64,000 bases of DNA from DATBLE01 sp963775695 (GTDB taxonomy: Bacteria > Actinomycetota > Thermoleophilia > Gaiellales > Gaiellaceae): positions 212,580 to 276,579 of the forward strand of contig CAVZJU010000003.1 in the NCBI GenBank assembly GCA_963775695.1, read 5' to 3'. The position numbers and the translations under genes are program-made. The first letter of the stretch is position 1. Each line of letters opens with the position of its first letter. Below, piece after piece: positions 32,074 through 40,281 of the stretch. A model generated the notes under the pieces. The model searched no databases, was not told the origin of the DNA, and saw only the letters and a list, made by a program, of their open reading frames with translations.

Positions 32074-33518
32074 CCGCCCTCGCACTCGCCGTCTACGGGC
32101 TGCTGATCGCGGCGACCGCGGTGGCCGTCTTTCGGCGGCCGATCCTCGCCCTCTACGTCTTCGTGCTGGGCTTGCCGCTGCACAACATCGTCATGTCGCT
32201 GCTCTACGGCGGCGGCATCCGCGGCCACGCGCTGGACGCGATCCAGGCGTGGAAGGAAATCGTGCTGGCGGCGGCGCTGGCGTCGGTGGCTGTCGCCGCC
32301 GTCCGCGCGCGGCGCCTGCCGTTCCGGCCGCAGCTCGTCGACTGGCTGGCGCTCGCGTACGCGGCCGTCGTCCTGCTCTACGCGGTCATCCCGCAGAGCG
32401 TGCTCGACGGCCACGCCGGTGCCCGGGCGATCGCATACGGCCTTCGCCACGACCTCGTCCTGGTGGCGGCGTACTTCCTGGGCCGCTCGCTGCCGCTCGA
32501 CGTGGCGCGCGTCCGCTGGCTGGTTGCGGGGGCGGCGGCGGCCGTGGCGGCGTGGGGCCTGATCGAGGTCTACTCGGTGCCGATCGAGTGGTGGCGCCAC
32601 TCCGGCGCGGTCGGCTACTTCCACGGGGAGCTCGGCTACGACTACCACGGGCCCGGCGGCCTGCCGGAGAACTTCGCCTTCAACACGAGCGACGGGCTCT
32701 TCCGGCGACTGGTCTCGACGTTCGTCTCGCCGCTCGCGACCGCCTACCTGCTCGTCGTCGCGCTGCTCCTGCTCGCCACCTTCCGGCGCGTGCGCCCCCT
32801 TGCAGTCGCGCTCGCGGTGGTCTGCGGCGCGGGGCTGCTGTGGACGTTTTCGCGATCGTCGATCGTCGCGCTCGCGATCGGACTGCTCGTGCTCGCCGTG
32901 GCCCGTCGACGCTGGTGGCCGGCGGGCGCCGCCGTCGCCGTCGTCGCCGTCGGATTCGGCTTCGCGGCGATCTTCCACGACGTCGCGCCGCGAACGCACT
33001 GGTTCGCGAGCGACCTTCCGTTTCAGCAGGCTCAGGCGCAGGCGAAAGGGCCGTTGCCGGAGGGCAGCGGCCTGTCCGGAACGGTGAGCCTGGGCGAGCC
33101 GTCGATCAGGAGCCACCTGGACTCGCTGCGCGACGGGATCAGGACGGTGCTCCACCACGCGCAGGGCTACGGGCTCGGGAATGCGGGGACGACCGCGCAG
33201 CGCTTCGGCGTGAAGCCGGAAGCCGGCGAGTCGAACTACACGGAGCTGGGAGCGGAGGCGGGACTGGCCGGCGCGCTGCTCTTCATCGCGTGGAGCCTGG
33301 CGCTGTTCGTCGGTCTCGTCCGCACCGCCTCGCAGGGCGACCTGTTCGCGGCCGGGGTGGCCGCCGCGTTGACCGCAACGCTGGCGCTCGCCGTCCAGAC
33401 CGATGTCATCGGCGTGCCCTGGCTCGCATACGGCCTCTGGTGGCTCGCCGGAGCCCTTGTCGCTCCACGCCGGCGAAAGGATGAGAGTTGGACGGCGCCA
33501 TCACCTGGCACGAGCTGA
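32070..33518 (+). CDS. O-antigen ligase-like polytopic membrane protein
   Basis: The 482-aa protein has about twelve membrane helices and one large external loop (about 165-220 and 300-380). The FSRSSIVALAIGLLVLAV segment with a basic neighbourhood resembles the conserved Wzy_C/WaaL region. WaaL/Wzy-type proteins ligate or polymerise lipid-linked glycans at the outer face of the membrane. It is coupled to the methyltransferase upstream (ATGA) and overlaps the VOC gene by 31 bp. No glycosyltransferase is nearby, so its glycan is unknown. Confidence 0.75.
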   Translation: MTALALAVYGLLIAATAVAVFRRPILALYVFVLGLPLHNIVMSLLYGGGIRGHALDAIQAWKEIVLAAALASVAVAAVRARRLPFRPQLVDWLALAYAAVVLLYAVIPQSVLDGHAGARAIAYGLRHDLVLVAAYFLGRSLPLDVARVRWLVAGAAAAVAAWGLIEVYSVPIEWWRHSGAVGYFHGELGYDYHGPGGLPENFAFNTSDGLFRRLVSTFVSPLATAYLLVVALLLLATFRRVRPLAVALAVVCGAGLLWTFSRSSIVALAIGLLVLAVARRRWWPAGAAVAVVAVGFGFAAIFHDVAPRTHWFASDLPFQQAQAQAKGPLPEGSGLSGTVSLGEPSIRSHLDSLRDGIRTVLHHAQGYGLGNAGTTAQRFGVKPEAGESNYTELGAEAGLAGALLFIAWSLALFVGLVRTASQGDLFAAGVAAALTATLALAVQTDVIGVPWLAYGLWWLAGALVAPRRRKDESWTAPSPGTS

Positions 33519-34207
33519 TCACGACCGACCTGGAGGCGGCTGCGCGTTTCTACACCGAGCTGCTCGGCCTCGAGCTCGAGACGGCGGATATGGGCGACTT
33601 CCAGTACTCGATGCTGAAGAAGGACGGCCGGACGCACGCCGGCTTCGTCGACCAGGAGCTGGCGGGGATTCCGTCGCACTGGTACCCGTACATCGCCGTC
33701 GAGGACGTCGACAGGGCAGTCGATGCGGCGACGGCCGCGGGCGCCCGGCTGTATCACGGGCCCGCCGACGTCTCCGAAGGGCTTCGGTTCGCAGCCCTCG
33801 GAGATCCGCAAGGCGCCTCCTTCGGCGTGATGCGGTGGGCGGAGGAGCCCCCGGCCGGCGTCTTCGCCTGGGACGAGCTGCATGCCACCGACCCCGACGC
33901 CGCGGCGAGCTTCTACGAGGGCCTCTTCGGCTGGACGACGGCTCCGTTCGTGGGGGAGTACCGCCTCTTCGAGCTCGGCGAGACAGGCGTCGGCGGCCTG
34001 ATGCAGGAACGGGGTGAGTCGCCGGCCGGATACTGGCTGGCGTACTTCGCGGTCGAGGACACTGACGCGGCCGCCGCGATGGCGATGGAGCTCGGCGCGG
34101 GGGTGATCGTGTCGCCGGAATCGATGGAGCAGGTCGGCCGCTACGCGGTCCTCACCGATCCGACCGGCGCCGCCTTCGGCCTGCACCGGCCGCTCCCCGA
34201 CAGCTAA
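33488..34207 (+). CDS. VOC-family protein, two glyoxalase-like domains
   Basis: The 239-aa protein is a tandem of two VOC modules: residues 4-115 (ITWHELITTDLEAAARFYTE ... FAALGDPQGASFGVM) and 123-235 (FAWDELHATDPDAAASFYEG ... AVLTDPTGAAFGLH). Metal-ligand positions His and Glu occur in both halves. Proteins of this type are often annotated as glyoxalase/bleomycin resistance or hydroxylase-like; substrate unknown. A TTG at 33488 with AAAGGA upstream is the best start. The stop overlaps the convergent deacetylase stop. Confidence 0.85.
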   Translation: MDGAITWHELITTDLEAAARFYTELLGLELETADMGDFQYSMLKKDGRTHAGFVDQELAGIPSHWYPYIAVEDVDRAVDAATAAGARLYHGPADVSEGLRFAALGDPQGASFGVMRWAEEPPAGVFAWDELHATDPDAAASFYEGLFGWTTAPFVGEYRLFELGETGVGGLMQERGESPAGYWLAYFAVEDTDAAAAMAMELGAGVIVSPESMEQVGRYAVLTDPTGAAFGLHRPLPDS

Positions 34208-35016
34208 CCCAGTCGGCTCGCGACGTCGCCCATCCGCTCGAACCGGGCGCCGGCGTCGAGGCAGTGGCCGATCAGCGCATCCAGCATCGCGATCCTGTGG
34301 CCGCGGCCGATCACCTGCGGGTGCATGCAGTACGTGAGCACGCCGCCGTCCACGTTCGCATCCATGAAATCGAGCTCGGCGCACCAGATCTCCAGCACGT
34401 GGCTGGGCGGCGCGCCGCCTTTGCGGTACGGGTCGAAGTTGAACTGGAAGTGCACCCAGTCATCGAGCTCGAAGCACATCGGGAGCTCCCAGAAGCGCGC
34501 CTCGCGGCCGCGCTCGAGCGGCGACTCGCGGGAGACGCAGTCGCCGATCCGCGGCCGCAACGGCCGGTAGTCGTCCGTCATCAGGCTCGAGTCGTAGAGG
34601 AAGCCGAGCTCCTCGACCAGCTCCAGTGTGACTGCCGAGAGGTCGGCCGAGGGAGAGCGGAACCCGAGCGGCCGGACGCCGATCCGCTCGAGGACGCCCA
34701 GCGCGCGCTCCATGTCCGTACGCTCTTCCTCCGGCGACTGGCCGCTCGGGTCCACGTGGGCGTAGGAGTGGTGGGCGAGCTCGTGTCCAGCGGCCAGAAT
34801 CGACTCGGTCTCGTCCGGGAACGACTCGACCGTGTGGCCGGGGACGAAGAACGTCGCGGGGATCTCGCGGCGCCGCAGCAGCTCGAGGATCCGCGGCACG
34901 CCGACCCGCGCGCCGTACTCGCCGCGGTTGAGCATCGCCGGCGTGACCCGCTCGTATGCGAGCCAGACCGACAGCGCGTCGAAGTCGAAGCTCAGGCAGA
35001 CCGTGCTGTTCGGCAT
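34204..35016 (-). CDS. polysaccharide deacetylase (NodB homology)
   Basis: The 270-aa protein has the carbohydrate esterase 4 motifs: CLSFDFDALSVW (catalytic and metal Asp), GHELAHHSYAHVDPSGQ (metal HxxxH), GFRSPSADLS and a late His in YCMHPQVIGRG. No signal peptide is present, so it may act in the cytoplasm, as PuuE- or allantoinase-like members of the family do. It starts 1 bp after the DUF1326 stop and shares its promoter. Confidence 0.85.
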   Translation of the reverse strand: MPNSTVCLSFDFDALSVWLAYERVTPAMLNRGEYGARVGVPRILELLRRREIPATFFVPGHTVESFPDETESILAAGHELAHHSYAHVDPSGQSPEEERTDMERALGVLERIGVRPLGFRSPSADLSAVTLELVEELGFLYDSSLMTDDYRPLRPRIGDCVSRESPLERGREARFWELPMCFELDDWVHFQFNFDPYRKGGAPPSHVLEIWCAELDFMDANVDGGVLTYCMHPQVIGRGHRIAMLDALIGHCLDAGARFERMGDVASRLG

Positions 35017-35017
35017 C

Positions 35018-35623
35018 TCACCCGGAGTACGCGAACGCGCTCGCGTACGCGCAGTTGCCGGCGAGCTCCCATTCGAACGGCTCGTCGGCGACGGCCAGGC
35101 GATCGGCGTAGTACTCGGTGCCGGCGATGTGGTGGCCGGTGATTCCGCAGCTCACGCGTTCGTCGGTCTCGGCCGGCCGTGACGCGGTCAGCTCGATCGC
35201 ACGGCCGACGCGCAGCTCGTGGCCGTCCGGTCCGAGGCGGAGGTCGATCGCGGCGGGCCGCACGTCGATCAGGTCGCTCGGCTTGCGCACCCACGGGAGG
35301 CGCAGCACCAGCTCGCCGCCGCGCCTGCCGGTGAGGATCTCTGCCAACGCCCGGCGCTGCTCCTCGGTTCCGCGTTCGTCGACGTAGACGACGAAGCTCC
35401 ACGGCGACCCCGGCTCGTCGTCGTCGTACCGGATCGCGAACGCCGCAGCGAGCCCCGACAGGTCGAGGCCGTCGGCGTGTCCATCGCGCACGAGCCACGA
35501 GAGCACGCCGAAGCAGATGCCGTAGGTGGAGCGCCCGCCGGCGATCGCGCCGACGGTGCGGCAGGGGCAGATCGCCTCGCAGTTGCACGACTCGAAGTAG
35601 TCGCCCTCGATGTGCCAGCCCAC
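35018..35623 (-). CDS. DUF1326 domain protein
   Basis: The 201-aa protein begins with GWHIEGDYFESCNCEAICPC, the Cys-rich signature of DUF1326, followed by a beta-rich body and SCGITGHHIAGTEYYADRLA. The clustered cysteines (CNCEAICPC) suggest metal binding. No function is established. It is first in the operon with the deacetylase and divergent from korA, 62 bp away. Confidence 0.85.
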   Translation of the reverse strand: MGWHIEGDYFESCNCEAICPCRTVGAIAGGRSTYGICFGVLSWLVRDGHADGLDLSGLAAAFAIRYDDDEPGSPWSFVVYVDERGTEEQRRALAEILTGRRGGELVLRLPWVRKPSDLIDVRPAAIDLRLGPDGHELRVGRAIELTASRPAETDERVSCGITGHHIAGTEYYADRLAVADEPFEWELAGNCAYASAFAYSG

Positions 35624-35685
35624 CGCCGAACCGTAGACGAGGCAAAGCCGCCGTGTCCGGCGGTGCGCTATACCTAAGAACGGTT

Positions 35686-37515
35686 ATGGCCAAGACGGTC
35701 GAGCGCATCAGCCAGGTGATCATCCGCTTCGCGGGCGACTCCGGCGACGGCATGCAGCTGACCGGCGCCCGCTTCACCAGCGAGACGGCCGTGCTCGGCA
35801 ACGACCTCTCGACGCTGCCGGACTTCCCGGCCGAGATCCGCGCGCCCGCGGGCTCGCTGCCCGGCGTCTCCGGGTTCCAGATCCACTTCGCCGACCACGA
35901 CATCCTCACGCCGGGCGACCGGCCGAACGTGCTCGTGGCCATGAACCCCGCGGCTCTGAAGACGAACGTCAAGGACTTGCCGAGAGGCGGCACGCTCATC
36001 GTCAACTCCGACGCGTTCAGCGAGAAGAACCTGGACAAGGCCGGCTACGCGTCGAACCCGATCGAGGACGGCTCCCTGGCCGACTACTCGCTGCACGCGA
36101 TCCCACTGACGACGATGACGCTGGAGGCGGTCAAGGACTCCGGCGTCACCAGCCGCGAGGCAGAGCGCGCCAAGAACATGTTCGCGCTCGGGCTCATGTC
36201 CTGGCTGTACACGCGGCCGACCGAGGCGACCGTCGGCGAGATCAGGGCGAAGTTCGCGAAGCGGCCGGAGATCGCAGAGGCGAACATCCGCGCCTTCCAG
36301 GCCGGCTATGCGTTCGGCGAGACGACCGAGACGTTCGCGGTGCAGTACGAGGTCGCCCCGGCGAAGATGGCGCCGGGCGTCTACCGGAACGTCACCGGCA
36401 ACCAGGCGCTGGCGCTCGGGCTGGTCGCCGCCGGCGTGAAGAGCGGGCTGCCGCTCTTCCTCGGCGCCTACCCGATCACGCCCGCGTCCGGGATCCTCGA
36501 GGAGCTCGCCGGCTACAAGAACTTCGGCGTCCGCACCTTCCAGGCCGAGGACGAGATCGCCGCCGTCGGCGCGGCGCTGGGCGCCTCGTTCGGCGGCTCG
36601 CTCGGCGTCTCGACGTCGAGCGGCCCGGGGATCGTGCTCAAGCAGGAGGCGATCGGCCTGGCGGCCACTCTCGAGCTGCCGCTCGTCATCCTCGACATCC
36701 AGCGCGCCGGGCCTGCGACCGGGATGCCGACCAAGCCGGAGCAGGGCGACCTCCTCAACGTGATGTTCGGCCGGAACTCCGAGTCGCCGGTACCGGTGAT
36801 CGCGGCGGCAACGCCCGGCGACTGCTTCGACGCGACGCTCGAGGCGTGCCGGATCGCGCTCACCTACCGGACGCCGGTATTCATGCTCTCGGACGCGTAC
36901 CTGGCCAACGGTTCGGAGCCCTGGCTGATCCCCGATCCCGACTCGATCCCCGAGATCGAGGTGGAGTTCGCCACGGCGCCGAACCAGGACGGCGCGTTCA
37001 TGCCGTACCTGCGCGACCCGCAGACGCTCGCGCGCCCCTGGGCGGTTCCGGGGACGCCCGGGCTGGAGCATCGGATCGGCGGTCTGGAGAAGGCGGACGT
37101 GACCGGCAACGTCTCGTACGACCCGGACAACCACGACTACATGGTCCGGATCCGTGCGCAGAAGGTCGCGGGGATCGCGGTTCCCGACCTCGAGGTCGAC
37201 CACGTCGAGGGCGCGAAGCTGCTCGTCCTCGGATGGGGCGGGACATACGGGCCGATCACCGCGGCGGTGCAGAAGGTGCGGGCCGGCGGCGGCAAGGTCG
37301 CGCAGGTGCACCTGCGTCACCTGAACCCGTTCCCGCACAACCTCGGCGACGTGCTGCGCTCGTACGACCGCGTGCTCGTCCCCGAGATGAACCTGGGCCA
37401 GCTGCTGAAGCTCGTCCGCGCCGAGTTCCTGGTCGACGCAGCCGGCTACAACCGCGTGCGCGGCCTGCCGTTCACCTCGTCCGAGCTGGCGGAGGCGATG
37501 GAGGTGATGCTGTGA
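35686..37515 (+). CDS. korA: 2-oxoacid:ferredoxin oxidoreductase, alpha (gamma-alpha fused) subunit
   Basis: KorAB oxidatively decarboxylates 2-oxoglutarate or another 2-oxoacid to the acyl-CoA and reduces ferredoxin. The 609-aa protein joins an N-terminal gamma domain (about 8-190: IIRFAGDSGDGMQLTGARFT, LPDFPAEIRAPAGS) to the alpha subunit (about 215-609: GLPLFLGAYPITPASGILEE, QAEDEIAAVGAALGASFGG, STSSGPGIVLKQEAIGLA, RAGPATGMPTKPEQGDL). No clear Shine-Dalgarno precedes ATG 35686; a TATACC at 35669-35674 could be a -10 element giving a very short leader. Its stop overlaps the korB GTG. Confidence 0.93.
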   Translation: MAKTVERISQVIIRFAGDSGDGMQLTGARFTSETAVLGNDLSTLPDFPAEIRAPAGSLPGVSGFQIHFADHDILTPGDRPNVLVAMNPAALKTNVKDLPRGGTLIVNSDAFSEKNLDKAGYASNPIEDGSLADYSLHAIPLTTMTLEAVKDSGVTSREAERAKNMFALGLMSWLYTRPTEATVGEIRAKFAKRPEIAEANIRAFQAGYAFGETTETFAVQYEVAPAKMAPGVYRNVTGNQALALGLVAAGVKSGLPLFLGAYPITPASGILEELAGYKNFGVRTFQAEDEIAAVGAALGASFGGSLGVSTSSGPGIVLKQEAIGLAATLELPLVILDIQRAGPATGMPTKPEQGDLLNVMFGRNSESPVPVIAAATPGDCFDATLEACRIALTYRTPVFMLSDAYLANGSEPWLIPDPDSIPEIEVEFATAPNQDGAFMPYLRDPQTLARPWAVPGTPGLEHRIGGLEKADVTGNVSYDPDNHDYMVRIRAQKVAGIAVPDLEVDHVEGAKLLVLGWGGTYGPITAAVQKVRAGGGKVAQVHLRHLNPFPHNLGDVLRSYDRVLVPEMNLGQLLKLVRAEFLVDAAGYNRVRGLPFTSSELAEAMEVML

Positions 37516-38543
37516 GCGAGAACGGCAACGGCAACGACAACGGGCTCGTCCAGCTGACGGCGAAGGACTTCAAGACCGACCAGGAGGTCCGCTGGTGCCC
37601 GGGCTGCGGCGACTACGCGATCCTTGCCGCGATGCAGAGCTTCATGCCGGAGCTCGGCATCGAGCGCGAACGGCTCGTCTTCGTCTCCGGGATCGGCTGC
37701 GCGGCGCGCTTCCCGTACTACATGCAGACGTACGGGATGCACTCGATTCACGGGCGCGCGCCGGCGATCGCCACCGGGCTGGCCTCGTCGCGGCCGGACT
37801 TGTCGGTCTGGGTCGTGACCGGCGACGGCGACGCGCTCTCGATCGGCGGCAATCACCTGATCCACGCGCTGCGCCGCAACGTCAACGTCAAGATCCTGCT
37901 GTTCAACAACCAGATCTACGGGCTGACCAAGGGGCAGTACTCGCCGACGAGCGAGCTCGGCAAGGTGACGAAGTCGACGCCGATGGGCTCGCTGGACTAC
38001 CCCTTCAACCCCGTTTCACTTGCGATTGGCGCGGAGGCGACGTTCGTGGCCCGGTCGATCGACACCGACCGCAAGCACCTGACCTCGGTGCTGCGCCGCG
38101 CGGCCGCCCACAAGGGCACCGCCTTCGTCGAGATCTACCAGAACTGCAACATCTTCAACGACGGCGCCTTCGACGCGGTCAAGGACCACCCCGAGAACCA
38201 GATTCGCCTCGAACACGCCCGTCCGATCCGCTTCGGCGAGGACGCCGAGCGCGGCGTCGTCCAGCGCGCCGACGGCTCGTGCGAGCTCGTCGACGTGGCC
38301 GAAGCGGGGGAGGATGCGCTGCTCGTCCACGACGAGCACCACGAGGCGTCCAGCCTCGCGTTCGCGCTCTCGCGTATCGCCCACACGCCGCAGGGGCCGA
38401 CACCGATCGGCGTCTTCCGCGACGTCGAGCGCCTGGTCTACGACCAGCTGATGGGCGAACAGATCGCGGCGGCGAAGGAGAAGCGCGGGCCGGGCGACCT
38501 CCGCGAGCTCCTCCACGCCGGCGACACCTGGACGATCTCGTAG
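37512..38543 (+). CDS. korB: 2-oxoacid:ferredoxin oxidoreductase, beta subunit
   Basis: The 343-aa subunit binds thiamine diphosphate and the [4Fe-4S] cluster: RWCPGCGDYAILAAMQ, SGIGCAARFPYYMQTYGMHS (cluster cysteines), VVTGDGDALSIGGNHLIHAL and LFNNQIYGLTKGQYSPTS (GDG...NN ThDP motif) and a fourth Cys in YQNCNIFNDG. The start GTG overlaps the korA stop. There is no separate ferredoxin-like delta subunit, so electrons go to a soluble ferredoxin, as in the actinobacterial two-subunit KGOR. Confidence 0.94.
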   Translation: MSENGNGNDNGLVQLTAKDFKTDQEVRWCPGCGDYAILAAMQSFMPELGIERERLVFVSGIGCAARFPYYMQTYGMHSIHGRAPAIATGLASSRPDLSVWVVTGDGDALSIGGNHLIHALRRNVNVKILLFNNQIYGLTKGQYSPTSELGKVTKSTPMGSLDYPFNPVSLAIGAEATFVARSIDTDRKHLTSVLRRAAAHKGTAFVEIYQNCNIFNDGAFDAVKDHPENQIRLEHARPIRFGEDAERGVVQRADGSCELVDVAEAGEDALLVHDEHHEASSLAFALSRIAHTPQGPTPIGVFRDVERLVYDQLMGEQIAAAKEKRGPGDLRELLHAGDTWTIS

Positions 38544-38613
38544 CTCCGAGGGACAGGCTTCGTAACACTCGGCCGGCGCGCTACCCAGGGCAACCGCCAG
38601 GGCCCGGACGTAG

Positions 38614-38694
38614 GCCGAGGACTACCACCAGCAGTACTTCGAGAAGCAGGGCAGCACGAGCTGCCACGCCGGCCTCGTATCGGCTCGGGGCTGA
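38614..38694 (+). pseudogene. MsrA C-terminal relic
   Basis: A 26-codon frame ending in TGA reads AEDYHQQYFEKQGSTSC, the diagnostic C-terminal end of peptide methionine sulfoxide reductase A. The codon before it is TAG and no other MsrA sequence is visible upstream, so only the last tail remains. It sits in the 197-bp space between korB and the convergent receiver-cyclase gene. Confidence 0.65.
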
Positions 38695-38740
38695 CGCGGG
38701 AGAGCGGTTCAGGCGGCCTGCAAGGTGCCGGGCAGATCGC

Positions 38741-39898
38741 TCAACGCCCCCGGCCCTGGTGCGCTTCGAAGCTGAACACGTCCGCGGACGCAACCTCGGC
38801 ATCGATGATCCTGTGTGCCGCGACCGGATTGAGGAACCCCTTGAGGGCGAGGGCGCCGCCCGGCTTGGCGGTGACGGAACCGTCGATCTCCGAGAAGACG
38901 CGCTCGCTGACGAGGATTTCGCCTGCCTTCGCCTCGTCGCACAGCCGCGCGGCGAGATTCATCACGGTGCCGACCGCTCCGTAGTCGTAGCGTCCGTCGA
39001 ATCCGATCCTGCCGAGGGTCGCATACCCGAGCCCGATGCCGACCGAGAAGTCGAGCTCGTGCCCACGTCGCCGCCACTTCGCCGCCAGGCCGGTCATCGC
39101 AGCTCTCATCGCTACGGCCAGCCGCACCGCGCGGAGCGACGGATCGGGACATGGGACCGGATCGTTGAACCACACCATCAGCCCGTCGCCGGCGAACCAG
39201 CCGACCGTTGCCTCGAACTGCCGGATCAGCTTCCCCATCGCGCCGTGGAACTCGCGGATGACGCTCATGACCTCCTCGGGCTCGGTATTGACGCTGAAGG
39301 CGGTCCAGCCGCGCAGGTCGGCGAAGAGGACGGCGATCTCCCGTCGATGGCTCTCGAGGATGCCTTCTCCCTCGGAGAGGACCAGCTCCGCGAAGGTCGG
39401 GGAGAGAAAGCGCCGCAGCCGATTCATCTTCTCGAGCTCCTCCACCTGTGAGCCGACTCGGGCCTCCAGAGTCCTGTTCCAGTCGGCGAGCTGTGCCCGC
39501 TGTGTCTCGATGGTGTCGTGGTACCGCTTGATCCGCACCAGCGACCTCACTCGGGCAAGCAGTTCCTGCTGGTTGAACGGTTTCGCGATGAAGTCGTCTG
39601 CCCCCGCGTTGATCGCGTCCACACGAATCTCGCTGTCGCTGGAGGTGACCATGACCACGGGAAGGAACTGCGTCGCCTCGTCTCCGCGCAGCCGTCGACA
39701 AACCTCGAACCCGTCCATCTCGGGCATCTGGACGTCGAGCAGCACGAGATCCGGCGGGTCGTCGGCGACGCGTTCCAGGGCGTGCGGCCCGGAGTCTGCG
39801 GAGACGACGGCGTAACCGTTGGCGGTGAGGACGGCTTCGAGGAGCCGAACGTTCCGGGGCGCGTCGTCGACCACCAGCACCTTCGGCGGAGTCGTCAA
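38741..39898 (-). CDS. receiver domain-class III adenylate/guanylate cyclase
   Basis: The 385-aa protein has a receiver (residues 5-122; Asp in DLVLLDVQMPEMDG, Lys in FIAKPFNQQ), a coiled coil (about 130-165) and a class III cyclase domain (about 180-370): AVLFADLRGWTAFS and WFAGDGLMVWFND supply the metal-binding Asp residues, and YDYGAVGTVMNLAARLCDEA the Asn/Arg transition-state pair. Phosphorylation of the receiver should control cyclic-nucleotide synthesis. It is the last gene of a four-gene minus-strand operon and overlaps the receiver gene upstream by 4 bp. Confidence 0.92.
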   Translation of the reverse strand: MTTPPKVLVVDDAPRNVRLLEAVLTANGYAVVSADSGPHALERVADDPPDLVLLDVQMPEMDGFEVCRRLRGDEATQFLPVVMVTSSDSEIRVDAINAGADDFIAKPFNQQELLARVRSLVRIKRYHDTIETQRAQLADWNRTLEARVGSQVEELEKMNRLRRFLSPTFAELVLSEGEGILESHRREIAVLFADLRGWTAFSVNTEPEEVMSVIREFHGAMGKLIRQFEATVGWFAGDGLMVWFNDPVPCPDPSLRAVRLAVAMRAAMTGLAAKWRRRGHELDFSVGIGLGYATLGRIGFDGRYDYGAVGTVMNLAARLCDEAKAGEILVSERVFSEIDGSVTAKPGGALALKGFLNPVAAHRIIDAEVASADVFSFEAHQGRGR

Positions 39899-40278
39899 GC
39901 TCGACCCCCTTCCAGGCGGCAGTAGCTCCGCACCTGCTCGGGGAACTGCCGGACGTCGATCGGCTTCTCCAGGTACCCGTCGAAGCCCTCGGCGAGCAGC
40001 CGCTCGCGGTCTCCCTTCATGGCGAGTGAGGTGAGAGCTACGACCGGTATCGACACCGTCGCCTCGGCGCCCCTGAGCCGGCGCAGCGCCTCGTTCCCGC
40101 TCATATCGGGCAGCCGGATGTCCATCAAAATGACATCCGGCAGGTGCTGGGTGGCCATCGAGATGCCCGCTTCGGCCGTGAGCGACTCGATCGTCCGAAA
40201 GCCGGAAAAGCGAAGCAGGTCACGGGCGAGCTTCACGTTTTTCTCGTTGTCGTCCACGATCAGGACGAGCTCGTCCAT
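39895..40278 (-). CDS. single-domain response regulator
   Basis: The 127-aa protein is a lone receiver: acidic VLIVDDNEKN, phospho-acceptor in DVILMDIRLPDMSG, Thr/Ser in VVALTSLAMKGD and Lys in GYLEKPIDVRQF. It resembles DivK-type stand-alone receivers. Placed between the sensor kinase (stop 40282) and the receiver-cyclase gene, it may act as phosphate sink or relay between them. Confidence 0.92.
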   Translation of the reverse strand: MDELVLIVDDNEKNVKLARDLLRFSGFRTIESLTAEAGISMATQHLPDVILMDIRLPDMSGNEALRRLRGAEATVSIPVVALTSLAMKGDRERLLAEGFDGYLEKPIDVRQFPEQVRSYCRLEGGRA

Positions 40279-40281
40279 CGC

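Noticed and set aside
32070..35016. Complete polysaccharide biosynthesis cluster
   Set aside because: Ligase-like protein and deacetylase are present, but no glycosyltransferase, flippase or chain-length gene is nearby, and the two lie on opposite strands.
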